NCBI RefSeq assembly: GCF_024347095.1
Contig: NZ_AP024904.1
Span: 124,001 to 188,000, forward strand
Direction of reading: 5' to 3'
Origin: Vibrio rhizosphaerae
Lineage (GTDB): Bacteria > Pseudomonadota > Gammaproteobacteria > Enterobacterales > Vibrionaceae
Length of the DNA: 64,000 nt
Made by a program: the position numbers and the translations under genes. Below the pieces are notes generated by a model. It did not search any database. It saw only the letters and a list, made by a program, of their open reading frames with translations, and was not told the DNA's origin. Positions 29,775 through 38,789 of the stretch are shown here, one piece after another. Positions within the stretch are counted from its first letter, which is position 1, and each line of letters begins with the position of its first letter.

Positions 29775-31421
29775 TCAACTGAGTTTAAAATGGCTGAGTT
29801 GTTGTGACTGCTGCTCCGCCAGTAAAGAGAGCTCCTGACTGGCTTCTGCGGATTGCATCACCCCCGTGACATTCTGCGTGACCAGTTGGTAGATATTGTG
29901 AATATTCCGGCTAATGTCTGTGGTCACTGCCCGTTGTTCTTCAGACGATGAGGCAACCTGAGTATTCACCGCTTCCAGATGCGTTATGGATTCGACGATA
30001 TGATTGAGCGATGTCTGGACTTCTTGAACCATGGTTTGATTCTTATCCAACATGCCCAGACTGGTGGTCATACTTTCATTTGCCAGCACTGATTGTTGCT
30101 GAAGCGTATCAATGATGTTCTGAATCTGCTGGGTTGATTCTTGGGTTCTGGCTGCTAACTGACGGACTTCGTCTGCCACAACCGAGAAGCCCCGGCCACT
30201 TTCTCCGGCACGAGCCGCTTCAATCGCTGCATTGAGTGCCAGCAGATTGGTCTGCTCGGAAATGCTCTCGATCACTTCGATCACCGTCCCGATTTGTTCG
30301 GACTGATCTTTCAGGGAAGCGACAACCTGGGCTGCTTCACCGATTTGTCCGGCCATTTCGCTACTGAGCTGCTCGGTCTGTCTGAAGATGTTCAGACTTT
30401 CTCTGGCAAATTCACTGGCTTGGTGGGCGGCGGTATCGGCGGACTGAGCGTGACCGGTGACGTCGTTGGCTGTGACCTCTAACTGAGATACCGCCGAGGC
30501 AACTTGCTCAAGATCCCTTTTCTCCTGATCAAAATTGACACTGGACTGGGTCATCACGGTTGCCAGTTCAGTTGCTGCGGATGCCACATCGGTGCTGATG
30601 GACGTCAGGGTCTGTGTGGTCTGCTTCAGTTGTGTGACGGTGAGATTCACATTGTGGGCAAGTGAAGAGAGTTCATTATTTCCCTCTGCGGTGAGGTGGA
30701 CGGTCAGATCCCCTTGAGCGACTTGCCGCATTGCGGTTTGTAACTGATGAATCGGTCGGACAATCACCCCGGCCAGCGACCAGGCAAAGAGAATGATGAC
30801 CAGTAAAATGACCAGCAGTCCGATGACCGAATAACTGAGAATCGAATGGTGTGTTTGTTGATGCAGATGAATCTCTTGTATGGCCGTCTGATTGATCTGT
30901 TTTGACAGATTCTGTACGGCTGTGACCATATTGCGTCCGGCGGTGCGGTATGACTCTGCAGCTTGATGATAACGCTGTTCAAAATTTGAACTGAGCGCAT
31001 GGTGGCTATGTTTTTCGTTGATCAGCGGTAGCATCACGTCGATAGAATAACGCACATATTCATCCATTGCCTGATGCAGTGCAGTGGCTTCCCGCCGGAG
31101 TGACGGGATTTGATTGAACTGATCGAGCATTTGCGCATTGATTTTCTGTTTTTCATACAAGGCTGTGGTGAGCTTTTGGGCATCTTCTGTTTGAAAAATG
31201 CTATAGATTGCCCGGATGCGCATGGCATAGATATTATCGATGATGGTTGTCAGATTATCTTTATTTTGAATAATGCGGGTCGTTGAAGTAGAAGCGCCAT
31301 CGAAGGCTCGACTCAGTTGATTCGTCGCAAATAAAACACCTGTTGCTAATAAGACCAGAGCGATCAAGGCCGGAATAATGATTTGAACCTTGATAGAGCA
31401 TCGACTGATGATCTGGCGCAT
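29775..31421 (-). CDS. methyl-accepting chemotaxis protein with four-helix-bundle sensor
   Basis: Inner-membrane chemoreceptor, 548 aa. A membrane segment at about residues 10-32 is followed by a short helical periplasmic domain (about 35-185, four-helix-bundle type), a second membrane segment (about 188-212), a HAMP domain ([17 protein letters not shown]) and the signalling coiled coil with the conserved tip [18 protein letters not shown]. The ligand is unknown. The start is the ATG at 31421, because AGAGGT lies six bases upstream; the frame extends upstream to 31487 without support. It is divergent from pstS and not linked to che genes. Confidence 0.92.
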   Translation of the reverse strand: MRQIISRCSIKVQIIIPALIALVLLATGVLFATNQLSRAFDGASTSTTRIIQNKDNLTTIIDNIYAMRIRAIYSIFQTEDAQKLTTALYEKQKINAQMLDQFNQIPSLRREATALHQAMDEYVRYSIDVMLPLINEKHSHHALSSNFEQRYHQAAESYRTAGRNMVTAVQNLSKQINQTAIQEIHLHQQTHHSILSYSVIGLLVILLVIILFAWSLAGVIVRPIHQLQTAMRQVAQGDLTVHLTAEGNNELSSLAHNVNLTVTQLKQTTQTLTSISTDVASAATELATVMTQSSVNFDQEKRDLEQVASAVSQLEVTANDVTGHAQSADTAAHQASEFARESLNIFRQTEQLSSEMAGQIGEAAQVVASLKDQSEQIGTVIEVIESISEQTNLLALNAAIEAARAGESGRGFSVVADEVRQLAARTQESTQQIQNIIDTLQQQSVLANESMTTSLGMLDKNQTMVQEVQTSLNHIVESITHLEAVNTQVASSSEEQRAVTTDISRNIHNIYQLVTQNVTGVMQSAEASQELSLLAEQQSQQLSHFKLS

Positions 31422-31654
31422 GTTTTTACCTCTGATAATTGATAGGGTTGTCGATTCTAGCCCGTGATTTAAATAATTCAACGTCAAATATAACGTGTTA
31501 CAGAAGTCACAATTTCGCTTGGATCATGCTGGGGGACAGGGGGCGTTAACGATGTAATGGTTTACTTGCTTGTCCTCTCTGTGATTGTTGCCGCGACTGC
31601 CGACAATCAGATATCAGGCACTTGGAAGCACGATCACATAAATAAAATCATCAT

Positions 31655-31672
31655 TTGTCATACATGCTTCAA
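31655..31672 (+). promoter_or_regulatory. Pho-box-like site 1
   Basis: TTGTCATACATGCTTCAA: the first half matches the PhoB repeat CTGTCAT at six of seven positions; the second half is weak. It lies 93 bases before the pstS start. Confidence 0.6.
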
Positions 31673-31687
31673 CTGATTGAAACACAA

Positions 31688-31705
31688 TTGTCATATTTCC
31701 GTCCT
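31688..31705 (+). promoter_or_regulatory. Pho-box-like site 2
   Basis: TTGTCATATTTCCGTCCT: two PhoB half-sites 11 bases apart, the second (CCGTCCT) degenerate. It lies 33 bases downstream of site 1, three helical turns, and 60 bases before pstS. PhoB activation under phosphate starvation is expected. Confidence 0.7.
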
Positions 31706-31764
31706 AAAGTGACCCTCGTTGAAACAAAACACAAACGGCAATCAAGCCACTTAAGGATATAGTG

Positions 31765-32586
31765 ATGAAAAAAACAGTTATCGGTGCAGTTGCTCTTATC
31801 AGTGCATTATCAGTGAACGTTGCTTCAGCGAAGGAAACGATTTCAGCAGTGGGCTCTAGTAGTGTGACACCATTGATGGAAGTATTTGGTGAAACTTATA
31901 TGAAAAGTCACTCAAATGTTTTCATTGAAGTTCAAGGCCCGGGTTCTTCTGCTGGTATCAAAGCTGCAAAAAATGGTAGTGCAGATATCGGTATGTCTTC
32001 TCGTAATCTGAAGGCTTCTGAAAAAGAACCAACATTGGTTGAAGAAGTGATTGCTCGTGACGGTATCGCAGTTGTAGTTAACCCGAAAAACCATCTGAAA
32101 GGTCTGACTTCTGAACAGGTTTCTGCAATTTACCGTGGTGAAATCACAAACTGGAAAGATGTTGGTGGTAACGACAAGCCAATCGTTGCAATCACTCGTG
32201 ACACTGCATCTGGTACCCGTGGTGCATTCGAAGAAATCATGGAACTGAAGAAAAAGATTGGCGGTAAGAAAGTCTCTGCTATCTCTCAACGTGCGCAAGT
32301 TGCGAATGGTAACGGTGGTCTGAAAACCATGGTTGCATCAAACCCATACGCAATTGGTTATATTTCACTGGGTTCAGTTGACTCAACAGTTCATCCTCTG
32401 TCTATCGACGGTGTTGCTGCAAACGTCACGAACGTGAAAAATGGTTCTTATAAAGTTGCACGTCCGTTCTTGGTTCTTTACCGCGAAGGCAAGCCTTCTG
32501 CTGCAACGAAGAAATTCCTGGATTGGATGCTGACTAAAGAAGCTCAGAAAATCGTAGACCAGAAAGGCTACATTTCTATCCACTAA
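31765..32586 (+). CDS. pstS: phosphate ABC transporter, periplasmic binding protein
   Basis: Periplasmic phosphate-binding protein, 273 aa. A signal peptide (about residues 1-22, cleaved after ASA) is followed by a PstS-type binding domain. The phosphate-binding loops are visible: GSSSVTPLM near the mature N-terminus, DIGMSSR, and TRDTASGTRGAFEE. The ATG at 31765 has AAGGA seven bases upstream. It is the first gene of pstSCAB and follows Pho-box-like sites. Strongly biased codon use, with many AAC, GGT and CTG codons, suggests high expression. Confidence 0.94.
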   Translation: MKKTVIGAVALISALSVNVASAKETISAVGSSSVTPLMEVFGETYMKSHSNVFIEVQGPGSSAGIKAAKNGSADIGMSSRNLKASEKEPTLVEEVIARDGIAVVVNPKNHLKGLTSEQVSAIYRGEITNWKDVGGNDKPIVAITRDTASGTRGAFEEIMELKKKIGGKKVSAISQRAQVANGNGGLKTMVASNPYAIGYISLGSVDSTVHPLSIDGVAANVTNVKNGSYKVARPFLVLYREGKPSAATKKFLDWMLTKEAQKIVDQKGYISIH

Positions 32587-32675
32587 GTTTGGCTCTTATT
32601 TGATATCTTGCTCAGCCAGCATTGGCTGAGCCTTTTCTATTCACGCGGATTTGTCCGATAAGTGAGAAGAAGATT

Positions 32676-33620
32676 ATGACCATCGCAACAACGAATAGTG
32701 ACAAGTTTATGAACGATAGCTCCGCTCAAAGCTCTGTTTCTTCACCCCGGAAACTACGGATAGGCAAACGTATTGATTGGAAGGAAAGAATCTTTCACGG
32801 TCTGTTCCTGACCAGTGCGACCATCGGTATCGTTTCACTTTTTATCATTGCTTATTTTATTGTCAGGGAAAGTATTCCTGCGTTTGAAGAAGCCGGTGTC
32901 CTGGGGATTGTCCTCGGTGAAGACTGGTTACCACCTGCCTTATACGGTGTTGCGACAATGATCGTTGCATCGGTCGTTTCTACCTTCGGTGCGGTTATGA
33001 TTGGGGTTCCAATCGGGTTATTAACCGCGATATTCATTGCTGAAATTGCCCCGAAACGTCTGGCGAATATCATTCGTCCGGCGGTTGAACTGTTAGCGGG
33101 GATTCCGTCCGTCGTTTATGGTTTCTTCGGATTGATCATTATTGTCCCACTGATTCAACAGATTTTTGATGTGCCGGCCGGTAACACAATTCTGGCAGGG
33201 ATGATTGTGCTGGGTGTAATGATTCTGCCGACGGTGATTACGGTTTCTGAAACATCGATTCGTGCCGTGCCTGCTGCCTATAAAGAAGGCTCTCTGGCAC
33301 TTGGTGCATCAAATATCTTTACGATTTTCAAACTGCTTGTTCCGGCTGCTCGTTCGGGGATTATGACCGCAGTGATTTTAGGGATTGGTCGTGCTCTGGG
33401 TGAAACCATGGCGATTATCATGGTGATGGGGAATGCGCCTGCGATGCCTCAGGGTATCCTTGATTCCGCCCGGACATTGACTGCGAACATTGCCATTGAG
33501 ATGTCCTATGCCAGTGGTATTCACGCAAATGCCCTTTATGCGACAGGTGTTGTGTTGCTCGTGTTTATCATGATGCTCAATGCTGCCCTGTTATACCTGA
33601 ATAGAGAGAAGGCGAAGTAA
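32676..33620 (+). CDS. pstC: phosphate ABC transporter permease PstC
   Basis: Inner-membrane subunit of the phosphate importer, 314 aa, pairing with PstA. A cytoplasmic N-terminal tail of about 40 residues is followed by about six membrane segments. The permease loop that docks on PstB is seen in SLALGASNIFTIFKLLVPAA. The ATG at 32676 is chosen over the longer frame start at 32622, because MTIATTN follows AGAAGAAG. It lies 89 bases after pstS, in the same direction. Confidence 0.92.
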   Translation: MTIATTNSDKFMNDSSAQSSVSSPRKLRIGKRIDWKERIFHGLFLTSATIGIVSLFIIAYFIVRESIPAFEEAGVLGIVLGEDWLPPALYGVATMIVASVVSTFGAVMIGVPIGLLTAIFIAEIAPKRLANIIRPAVELLAGIPSVVYGFFGLIIIVPLIQQIFDVPAGNTILAGMIVLGVMILPTVITVSETSIRAVPAAYKEGSLALGASNIFTIFKLLVPAARSGIMTAVILGIGRALGETMAIIMVMGNAPAMPQGILDSARTLTANIAIEMSYASGIHANALYATGVVLLVFIMMLNAALLYLNREKAK

Positions 33621-33623
33621 GTT

Positions 33624-34487
33624 ATGAATCGCGCAAAATTAAAGCAGTCCCGAGTGCTGAAAGATAACATCCTCAGAGCGTTTATCTGGTTATCTGCTGC
33701 GTTTACGGTCGGGTTCTTATTCTGGATTATCTGGTACATTCTTTCGAATGGCATTCAGCATGTCGATTGGGATTTCATCACCGACAACTATACGCGGACC
33801 GGTGATGAGCATGGGATTTTCCCAATGATTGTTGCAACCTTGTACATGGTTATTGCCTCTATTGCCGTCGCGGCACCGATGGGGATTATGACGGCTATCT
33901 ATTTGACGGAATATGCCAAAGTCGGTAGCCGACTGGTAAAAGTGATTCGATTCTGTACCGAGTCGCTGGCCGGGATTCCGTCGATTATCTTCGGTCTGTT
34001 CGGTATGACATTCTTTGTGGCCATTCTCGGATTTGGATTCTCCATTCTGTCGGGCGCACTCACGTTGAGTATTCTGATCCTGCCGGTGATTATCCGGACC
34101 ACTGAAGAAGCGCTGATGGCGGTTCCGCAAACCTATCGTGAAGGGTCATACGGTCTCGGAGCATCTAAGATCTATACGATTTGGCGTCTGATTCTGCCGA
34201 GTGCTATTCCGGGAATTCTGGCATCAGTCATCCTGAGTATCGGTCGGGTTATCGGTGAGTCTGCGCCGGTGTTCTTGACGGCCGGGATGGTTGCACGGAT
34301 TCCTGACTCTCTGTTTGACTCAGGGCGGACACTGACTGTCCATCTGTATAAATTAACGACTGAACTGTTTTCAGTGGAAGAGTGGAATCAAGCATACGGT
34401 ACCGCCACGGTTCTGATTGTGGTCGTCCTGCTGATTAACATGGTCACTAAGCTGATTGCTAAGCGATTCAATACGGCAACTTATTAA
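33624..34487 (+). CDS. pstA: phosphate ABC transporter permease PstA
   Basis: Second inner-membrane subunit, 287 aa, with about six membrane segments and the docking loop GSYGLGASKIYTIWRLILPSA. The start is three bases after the pstC stop, which shows translational coupling in the operon. Confidence 0.93.
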   Translation: MNRAKLKQSRVLKDNILRAFIWLSAAFTVGFLFWIIWYILSNGIQHVDWDFITDNYTRTGDEHGIFPMIVATLYMVIASIAVAAPMGIMTAIYLTEYAKVGSRLVKVIRFCTESLAGIPSIIFGLFGMTFFVAILGFGFSILSGALTLSILILPVIIRTTEEALMAVPQTYREGSYGLGASKIYTIWRLILPSAIPGILASVILSIGRVIGESAPVFLTAGMVARIPDSLFDSGRTLTVHLYKLTTELFSVEEWNQAYGTATVLIVVVLLINMVTKLIAKRFNTATY

Positions 34488-34537
34488 GATAGCAAGCTTG
34501 GTGACAGGTCATAAAGAATTATTTGAGATTGAAGACA

Positions 34538-35287
34538 ATGAATAAATTTGCGATTGAAAATTTAGATTTATATTACGGTGACAATCAGGCTTTAAAAGCG
34601 ATTAATCTCCCGATTCCACAGCGTCAGGTTACCGCCCTGATTGGCCCGTCCGGGTGTGGAAAATCAACATTACTGCGTTGCCTGAACCGGATGAATGACC
34701 TGATCGAAGGGGTAAAAATCACCGGTAAACTGACTATGGACGGCGAAGACATTTACGGCAATATCGATGTGTCTGATCTGCGCATTAAAGTCGGGATGGT
34801 CTTCCAGAAGCCGAATCCTTTCCCGATGAGCATTTATGAGAATGTTGCTTACGGACTTCGTGCACAAGGCATTCGCGATAAAAAACATATTGATGAAGTC
34901 GTTGAGCGGTCCCTTCGCGGCGCAGCGCTGTGGGATGAAGTGAAAGATCGGCTCAAGTCTCACGCGTTTGGCCTGTCTGGTGGTCAGCAGCAACGTTTGT
35001 GTATTGCCCGGACGATCGCAATGGAGCCGGATGTCATCCTGATGGATGAGCCCACATCTGCGTTGGATCCGATTGCAACGCATAAAATCGAAGAATTGAT
35101 GGAAGAGTTGAAGAAAAACTACACCATCGTGATTGTGACCCACTCAATGCAGCAAGCACGTCGTATCTCTGACCGGACGGCATTCTTCCTGATGGGTGAA
35201 TTGGTCGAGCATAATGACACTCAGATTATTTTCAGTGAGCCGAAAGATGATCGGACCCGTGGCTACGTCAACGGTGATTTCGGTTAA
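34538..35287 (+). CDS. pstB: phosphate ABC transporter ATPase
   Basis: Cytoplasmic ATPase of the phosphate importer, 249 aa. Walker A is GPSGCGKST, the Q-loop is in [19 protein letters not shown], the signature is LSGGQQQR and Walker B is [12 protein letters not shown]. It acts with PstSCA and usually with PhoU to signal phosphate state to PhoR. No phoU follows here, so phoU must lie elsewhere. The ATG at 34538 gives the usual start [14 protein letters not shown]; an upstream TTG at 34523 is less likely. Confidence 0.94.
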   Translation: MNKFAIENLDLYYGDNQALKAINLPIPQRQVTALIGPSGCGKSTLLRCLNRMNDLIEGVKITGKLTMDGEDIYGNIDVSDLRIKVGMVFQKPNPFPMSIYENVAYGLRAQGIRDKKHIDEVVERSLRGAALWDEVKDRLKSHAFGLSGGQQQRLCIARTIAMEPDVILMDEPTSALDPIATHKIEELMEELKKNYTIVIVTHSMQQARRISDRTAFFLMGELVEHNDTQIIFSEPKDDRTRGYVNGDFG

Positions 35288-35415
35288 GGCTGACTTGTCG
35301 CAATCAATACGCAATCCGAAAGACATACGCCCGGCCCCTTGTCGGTGCGTATCAAGTGATGGATATCACTCTTTGTAATCGTATTTATATAATAATAAGC
35401 GATGGTACACTTTTG

Positions 35416-35439
35416 CCCCTTCATTGAAGGGGTTTTTTT
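35416..35439 (+). terminator. terminator of pstSCAB
   Basis: Stem CCCCTTC-N3-GAAGGGG followed by seven T, about 130 bases after the pstB stop. Confidence 0.9.
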
Positions 35440-35555
35440 CGTTCGGCTGAGTCCCTTGCCGCTGTCAGACTGATCCGCTGGATCGTATCCCGACGTTGCA
35501 TCCGCATTTTTCTTATATTCGTGGCTTTCCTGCCGCCGTCTCTCCGGCACTATTT

Positions 35556-35600
35556 TTCTTCTGTCACTATTTCTTCTGTCACGATTGTTCTTTTGTAACG
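35556..35600. repeat. decaying 15-bp tandem repeat in pnuC leader
   Basis: TTCTTCTGTCACTAT (35556-35570) is followed by TTCTTCTGTCACGAT (35571-35585) and a more diverged unit containing TTCTTTTGTAACG to 35600. The first two units differ at one base. Confidence 0.7.
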
Positions 35601-35763
35601 ACGGCTCTTCTGCAACCGCCGTTCTTGTGCCAAGGCTGTCGTTACTCTCGCTTTTTGTTTCAAAATATGATCTTCAACTCGCCCGGAGGGACAAAAGTCC
35701 GTTGCTGACTTGCCAGTGTTGGCTATGTTCGATAAAGATCAAAAAAACAAAAAGGGTAATGAT

Positions 35764-36501
35764 ATGGATATAACTTCATGGTTCGACATTAACAACACCT
35801 TTATGGTGATCCCCATTGGTGGTGGTTATGCGATGTCGTGGATAGAAATGATAGGGACCTTATTTGGTTTGCTGTGTATATGGTGCGCCAGTCAGGAGAA
35901 AATCATCAACTATTTGTTCGGTCTGATTAATGTCACGTTGTTTGGGATTATATTTTATCAAATTCAACTTTACGGACTGCTGATTCTGCAACTGTTCTTC
36001 TTCTGTGCGAATATTTACGGTTGGTATGCTTGGTCACGGCCTGATGCGATGAATGGTGAAGCGTTGAAGGTGCGTTGGCTGGCAAAAGACAAACTCATCA
36101 AAACCTCTGTGATCAGTGTGATTGCGATTATGCTGCTGACCGTGTTTATCGATCCCTTCTTCTCAGTGCTCGCCAGTTTAGCGGTCGGGGTATTAAACAC
36201 CTTTGGTGCTTCAATCACGTTAAGCGCGCTTGACCCGGATGCATTTCCGTTTTGGGATGCGGCGATTACAGTCTTGTCGGTCGTTGCGCAGATTCTGATG
36301 ACGCGGAAATATGTTGAAAACTGGATTCTGTGGGTGGTGATTAACATCATTAGTGTCGGTGTTTACGCCGCGCAAGGTGTGTATGCGATGTCGATTGAGT
36401 ATGTGATTTTGTTATTTATTGCACTCAATGGTACCAAAGAATGGATCCAGACGGCGAAAGCCAATACCAGTGAACTGGAATATCGGGAGCGGGTACTGTG
36501 A
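35764..36501 (+). CDS. pnuC: nicotinamide riboside transporter PnuC
   Basis: Inner-membrane facilitator, 245 aa, about seven membrane segments, that takes up nicotinamide riboside for NAD synthesis. The PnuC family motif around YGWYAWSR (near residue 85) and the C-terminal membrane block with MTRKYVENWILWVVINI are typical; the tryptophans and asparagine there form the substrate site in the family. AAGGG lies just upstream of the ATG at 35764, and the longer frame from 35710 is not needed. It overlaps the next gene by four bases. Confidence 0.92.
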   Translation: MDITSWFDINNTFMVIPIGGGYAMSWIEMIGTLFGLLCIWCASQEKIINYLFGLINVTLFGIIFYQIQLYGLLILQLFFFCANIYGWYAWSRPDAMNGEALKVRWLAKDKLIKTSVISVIAIMLLTVFIDPFFSVLASLAVGVLNTFGASITLSALDPDAFPFWDAAITVLSVVAQILMTRKYVENWILWVVINIISVGVYAAQGVYAMSIEYVILLFIALNGTKEWIQTAKANTSELEYRERVL

Positions 36502-37223
36502 TACAACCACATATTAATGTACAAAGCCAACAAGTTGCTGAACGGGTCATCGTCTGTGGTGACCCCGCACGTGCCGAGCGAATCGCCGGTTGGTGTGATG
36601 ATGGTCAGCATTTAACCACGAATCGGGAATTTAGCGTTTATTCTGCCTGGTTTCAGGGGGTTAATGTGACGATATGCAGTACCGGTATCGGATCGCCATC
36701 GATGCTGATCGCTTTGGAAGAGCTAAAGCAATGTGGTGCGACACACGTGATTCGTGTGGGCTCTTCTGGTGCGCTGCAATCTCAGATCGGACTGGGCGAC
36801 TTGATCATTGCCGAAGGCGCTGTGCGGGATGACGGCGGGTCACTGAGTTATTTGCCGAAAAGTTATCCTGCGGTTGCTGATCTCGCTTTAACGACGCGTA
36901 TGCTGGATGCCGCCGGGAAACTTGGCGCGGTTCACCATTTGGGGCTGGTTCGCTCACACGACAGTTTTTACACCGATGAGGAAACACAAATCTGCCAGTT
37001 CTGGCACCAACGCGGTATTTTAGCGGCCGATATGGAAACTTCGGCGCTTTTAGCGGTGGGACGATATCGGGGTTTGAAAGTTGCCTCCGTGCTGAATAAC
37101 GTTGTGTTGTATGAGCAAGATGTTCAGCAGGGGATTGCTCAGTTTAATCAGGCTGAAGCTGACATGATGCAAGGTGAAAAGCTTTCTGCGCTGATTGCGC
37201 TTGAAGCGTTGGTGACTGGCTAA
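36498..37223 (+). CDS. nucleoside phosphorylase, PNP/UDP family 1
   Basis: 241 aa cytoplasmic enzyme of the trimeric/hexameric purine and uridine phosphorylase family. The phosphate-binding region (CGDPARAERIA; STGIGSPSM) and the active-site stretch ADMETSALLAVG are intact. It begins at GTG 36498, overlapping the pnuC stop. Because it is coupled to pnuC and followed by pncA, I infer that it splits nicotinamide riboside to nicotinamide and ribose 1-phosphate; a uridine or purine substrate is also possible. Confidence 0.85.
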   Translation: MIQPHINVQSQQVAERVIVCGDPARAERIAGWCDDGQHLTTNREFSVYSAWFQGVNVTICSTGIGSPSMLIALEELKQCGATHVIRVGSSGALQSQIGLGDLIIAEGAVRDDGGSLSYLPKSYPAVADLALTTRMLDAAGKLGAVHHLGLVRSHDSFYTDEETQICQFWHQRGILAADMETSALLAVGRYRGLKVASVLNNVVLYEQDVQQGIAQFNQAEADMMQGEKLSALIALEALVTG

Positions 37224-37314
37224 ATCGACAACAACACGGCGCTGTTGCCGTGTTGATGATCAATGATCAATCGCGTGGTAAATAGACAGGACGCCATTTG
37301 CCTTATATGCTGAG

Positions 37315-37338
37315 CTTATCGATAGAATAGACGATAAG
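37315..37338. promoter_or_regulatory. inverted repeat before the Crp-like gene
   Basis: Perfect 7-bp inverted repeat CTTATCG-N10-CGATAAG, ending five bases before the ATG of the Crp/Fnr-family gene. The geometry would suit an autoregulatory operator. It could also hide or mark the ribosome site. Confidence 0.45.
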
Positions 37339-37343
37339 ATGGT

Positions 37344-38036
37344 ATGCAAGTTCAGCCGAACAAAAATACACGTTTCTATGAGTACTTACAGAGTCAGTTA
37401 CCGGTGTTCAGACAAGTATTGGACGATAGCTGTGTGGCCCAACGTCGTTTTGCGGCAGGCGAATGGCTATTGACCCAAGGACAAAAAGTCGATCATCTGT
37501 ATGTTGTGTCTGTCGGACGCGTGTCGATGAATATTACGGTAGCGAGTGGTAAACGCTTTCAGCTTGGTGAAGTTCAGTGTGATGATCATATTTTTGGGGA
37601 AATGGAGTTCTTCACCCAAATTTTATGCCAGTGGAATGTTGTGGCCGAAGAGGATATCGATGTCGCGGTGATTTCTGCGGCCCGTTTGTCTCAGGCCATG
37701 CTCCATTCCCCGGAAATCACCATGTTCTTTGCCAGTGCTCTGGCAGAAGATTATCAAGACTCGCTGAATATTTACACGCAACGTTTACTCTGGCCCATCA
37801 TGTACAACATCGCTTATGATTTATGGGTTCGTCATCAAAGTGATGTTGTGCTCGGTGGCTTTGAGCGGATTGACAGCGAAGCGGAGCGGTTTGGCACGAC
37901 AAGCCGAGTGTACCGTCGTGCTGTTAAAGCTTTGCTTGACCGAGGACTTGTCGTTAAACACGGCCATCATTTAGCGATTGGTGACCTGTCAAAGTTGAAA
38001 GCGTTTCTCGATGATAAAATCGATAGCGATGATTAG
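37344..38036 (+). CDS. Crp/Fnr-family transcription regulator
   Basis: 230 aa. An N-terminal cyclic-nucleotide-binding-like beta roll (about residues 10-130) contains RFAAGEWLLTQGQKVDHLYVVSVGRV, with the C-terminal winged helix (about 150-225) around FGTTSRVYRRAVKALL. The phosphate-binding RS pair of CRP and the iron-sulfur cysteines of FNR are absent, so the effector is unknown. It lies between the nucleoside phosphorylase and pncA on the same strand and may regulate the NAD-precursor genes. Confidence 0.85.
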   Translation: MQVQPNKNTRFYEYLQSQLPVFRQVLDDSCVAQRRFAAGEWLLTQGQKVDHLYVVSVGRVSMNITVASGKRFQLGEVQCDDHIFGEMEFFTQILCQWNVVAEEDIDVAVISAARLSQAMLHSPEITMFFASALAEDYQDSLNIYTQRLLWPIMYNIAYDLWVRHQSDVVLGGFERIDSEAERFGTTSRVYRRAVKALLDRGLVVKHGHHLAIGDLSKLKAFLDDKIDSDD

Positions 38037-38096
38037 AGACACCCAGATATGATTATGTGATAACGAAATGCTGCTTAAAATGAATAAGGATGTTCA

Positions 38097-38732
38097 ATGA
38101 CTAAAGCGCTTATTTTAGTAGATGTACAAAACGATTTTGCCCCGAGTGGTGCTTTACCTGTCCCACAGGGGGATGAAATCATTCCAATTATCAATCAATT
38201 GTTACCGTGTTTTGACCATGTGATTGCCACTCAAGACTGGCATCCACAAGGTCATTCAAGCTTTGCATCGGAACACAATAAAACCCCGGGTGAGTGCATT
38301 GAACTCGGTGGCGTGACTCAAGTGATGTGGCCGGATCACTGCGTGCAAGGCACGGATGGTGCGGCATTTATCCCCGGATTAAACACCGGTGCGATTGATT
38401 ACATCGTGCAAAAAGGTACCAACCCGAATGTTGATAGCTACAGCGGTTTTTTTGATAACCAGCGTATACAGGCAACGGGGCTGGAAGACTACCTCAGACA
38501 AAATGGCCTGACGGATGTGTATATCGTCGGTTTGGCGACGGATTACTGCGTAAAATTTACTGCCTTAGATGCCGTTGAACTCGGTTTTAACACTTGGGTG
38601 ATTCAAGATGCCTGTCGTGGCGTTGATATGACACCGGGCGATGTCGAGAATGCCTTGAGCGAGATGCAAAGTGCGGGCTGTACGTTCATTCAATCCAGTA
38701 TGTTCATTCAATCGAGTAAAGTTCTGAACTGA
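38097..38732 (+). CDS. pncA: nicotinamidase
   Basis: Cytoplasmic hydrolase, 211 aa, converting nicotinamide to nicotinate. The catalytic triad D9 (VDVQNDF), K106 (VQKGT) and C151 (ATDYCVK) is complete, and the metal ligands D47, H49 and H81 (QDWHP; WPDHC) are present. The C-terminus is oddly duplicated: FIQSSMFIQSSK comes from an 18-bp tandem repeat. It closes the nicotinamide riboside salvage cluster with pnuC and the phosphorylase. Confidence 0.94.
   Translation: MTKALILVDVQNDFAPSGALPVPQGDEIIPIINQLLPCFDHVIATQDWHPQGHSSFASEHNKTPGECIELGGVTQVMWPDHCVQGTDGAAFIPGLNTGAIDYIVQKGTNPNVDSYSGFFDNQRIQATGLEDYLRQNGLTDVYIVGLATDYCVKFTALDAVELGFNTWVIQDACRGVDMTPGDVENALSEMQSAGCTFIQSSMFIQSSKVLN
38687..38722. repeat. 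18-bp tandem duplication at the 3' end of pncA
   Basis: Two in-frame units, TTCATTCAATCCAGTATG and TTCATTCAATCGAGTAAA, identical over most of their length. They add six residues to the C-terminus of PncA. Confidence 0.8.
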
Positions 38733-38755
38733 TAGCGTAGCGGTGGACTCAGTAA

Positions 38756-38788
38756 GTGTCGCTCAGATGAGAACATCTGAGCGGACAC
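38756..38788. terminator. hairpin between convergent pncA and yjiH-like genes
   Basis: Long stem: GTGTCGCTCAGATG pairs with CATCTGAGCGGACAC with one bulged base and a four-base loop. No T-run on either side, but the placement fits a shared terminator. Confidence 0.55.
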
Positions 38789-38789
38789 G

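Larger units (their letters stand above)
31422..31764. other. intergenic region, 343 bp
   Basis: Divergent promoter region between the chemoreceptor and pstS. It holds the two Pho-box-like sites listed separately. No gene seen. Confidence 0.5.
35288..35763. other. intergenic region, 476 bp, pnuC leader
   Basis: It begins with the pst operon terminator. The rest (35440-35763) is the likely pnuC promoter and leader. It has a pyrimidine-rich tandem repeat (listed separately) and a small hairpin GGAC-AAAA-GTCC at about 35688-35699. I recognise no riboswitch or NrtR/NadR operator. Confidence 0.5.

Noticed and set aside
35440..35763. Riboswitch in the pnuC leader
   Set aside because: The leader has a hairpin and a pyrimidine repeat but no sequence I can match to a known NAD-related riboswitch, and no terminator before pnuC.
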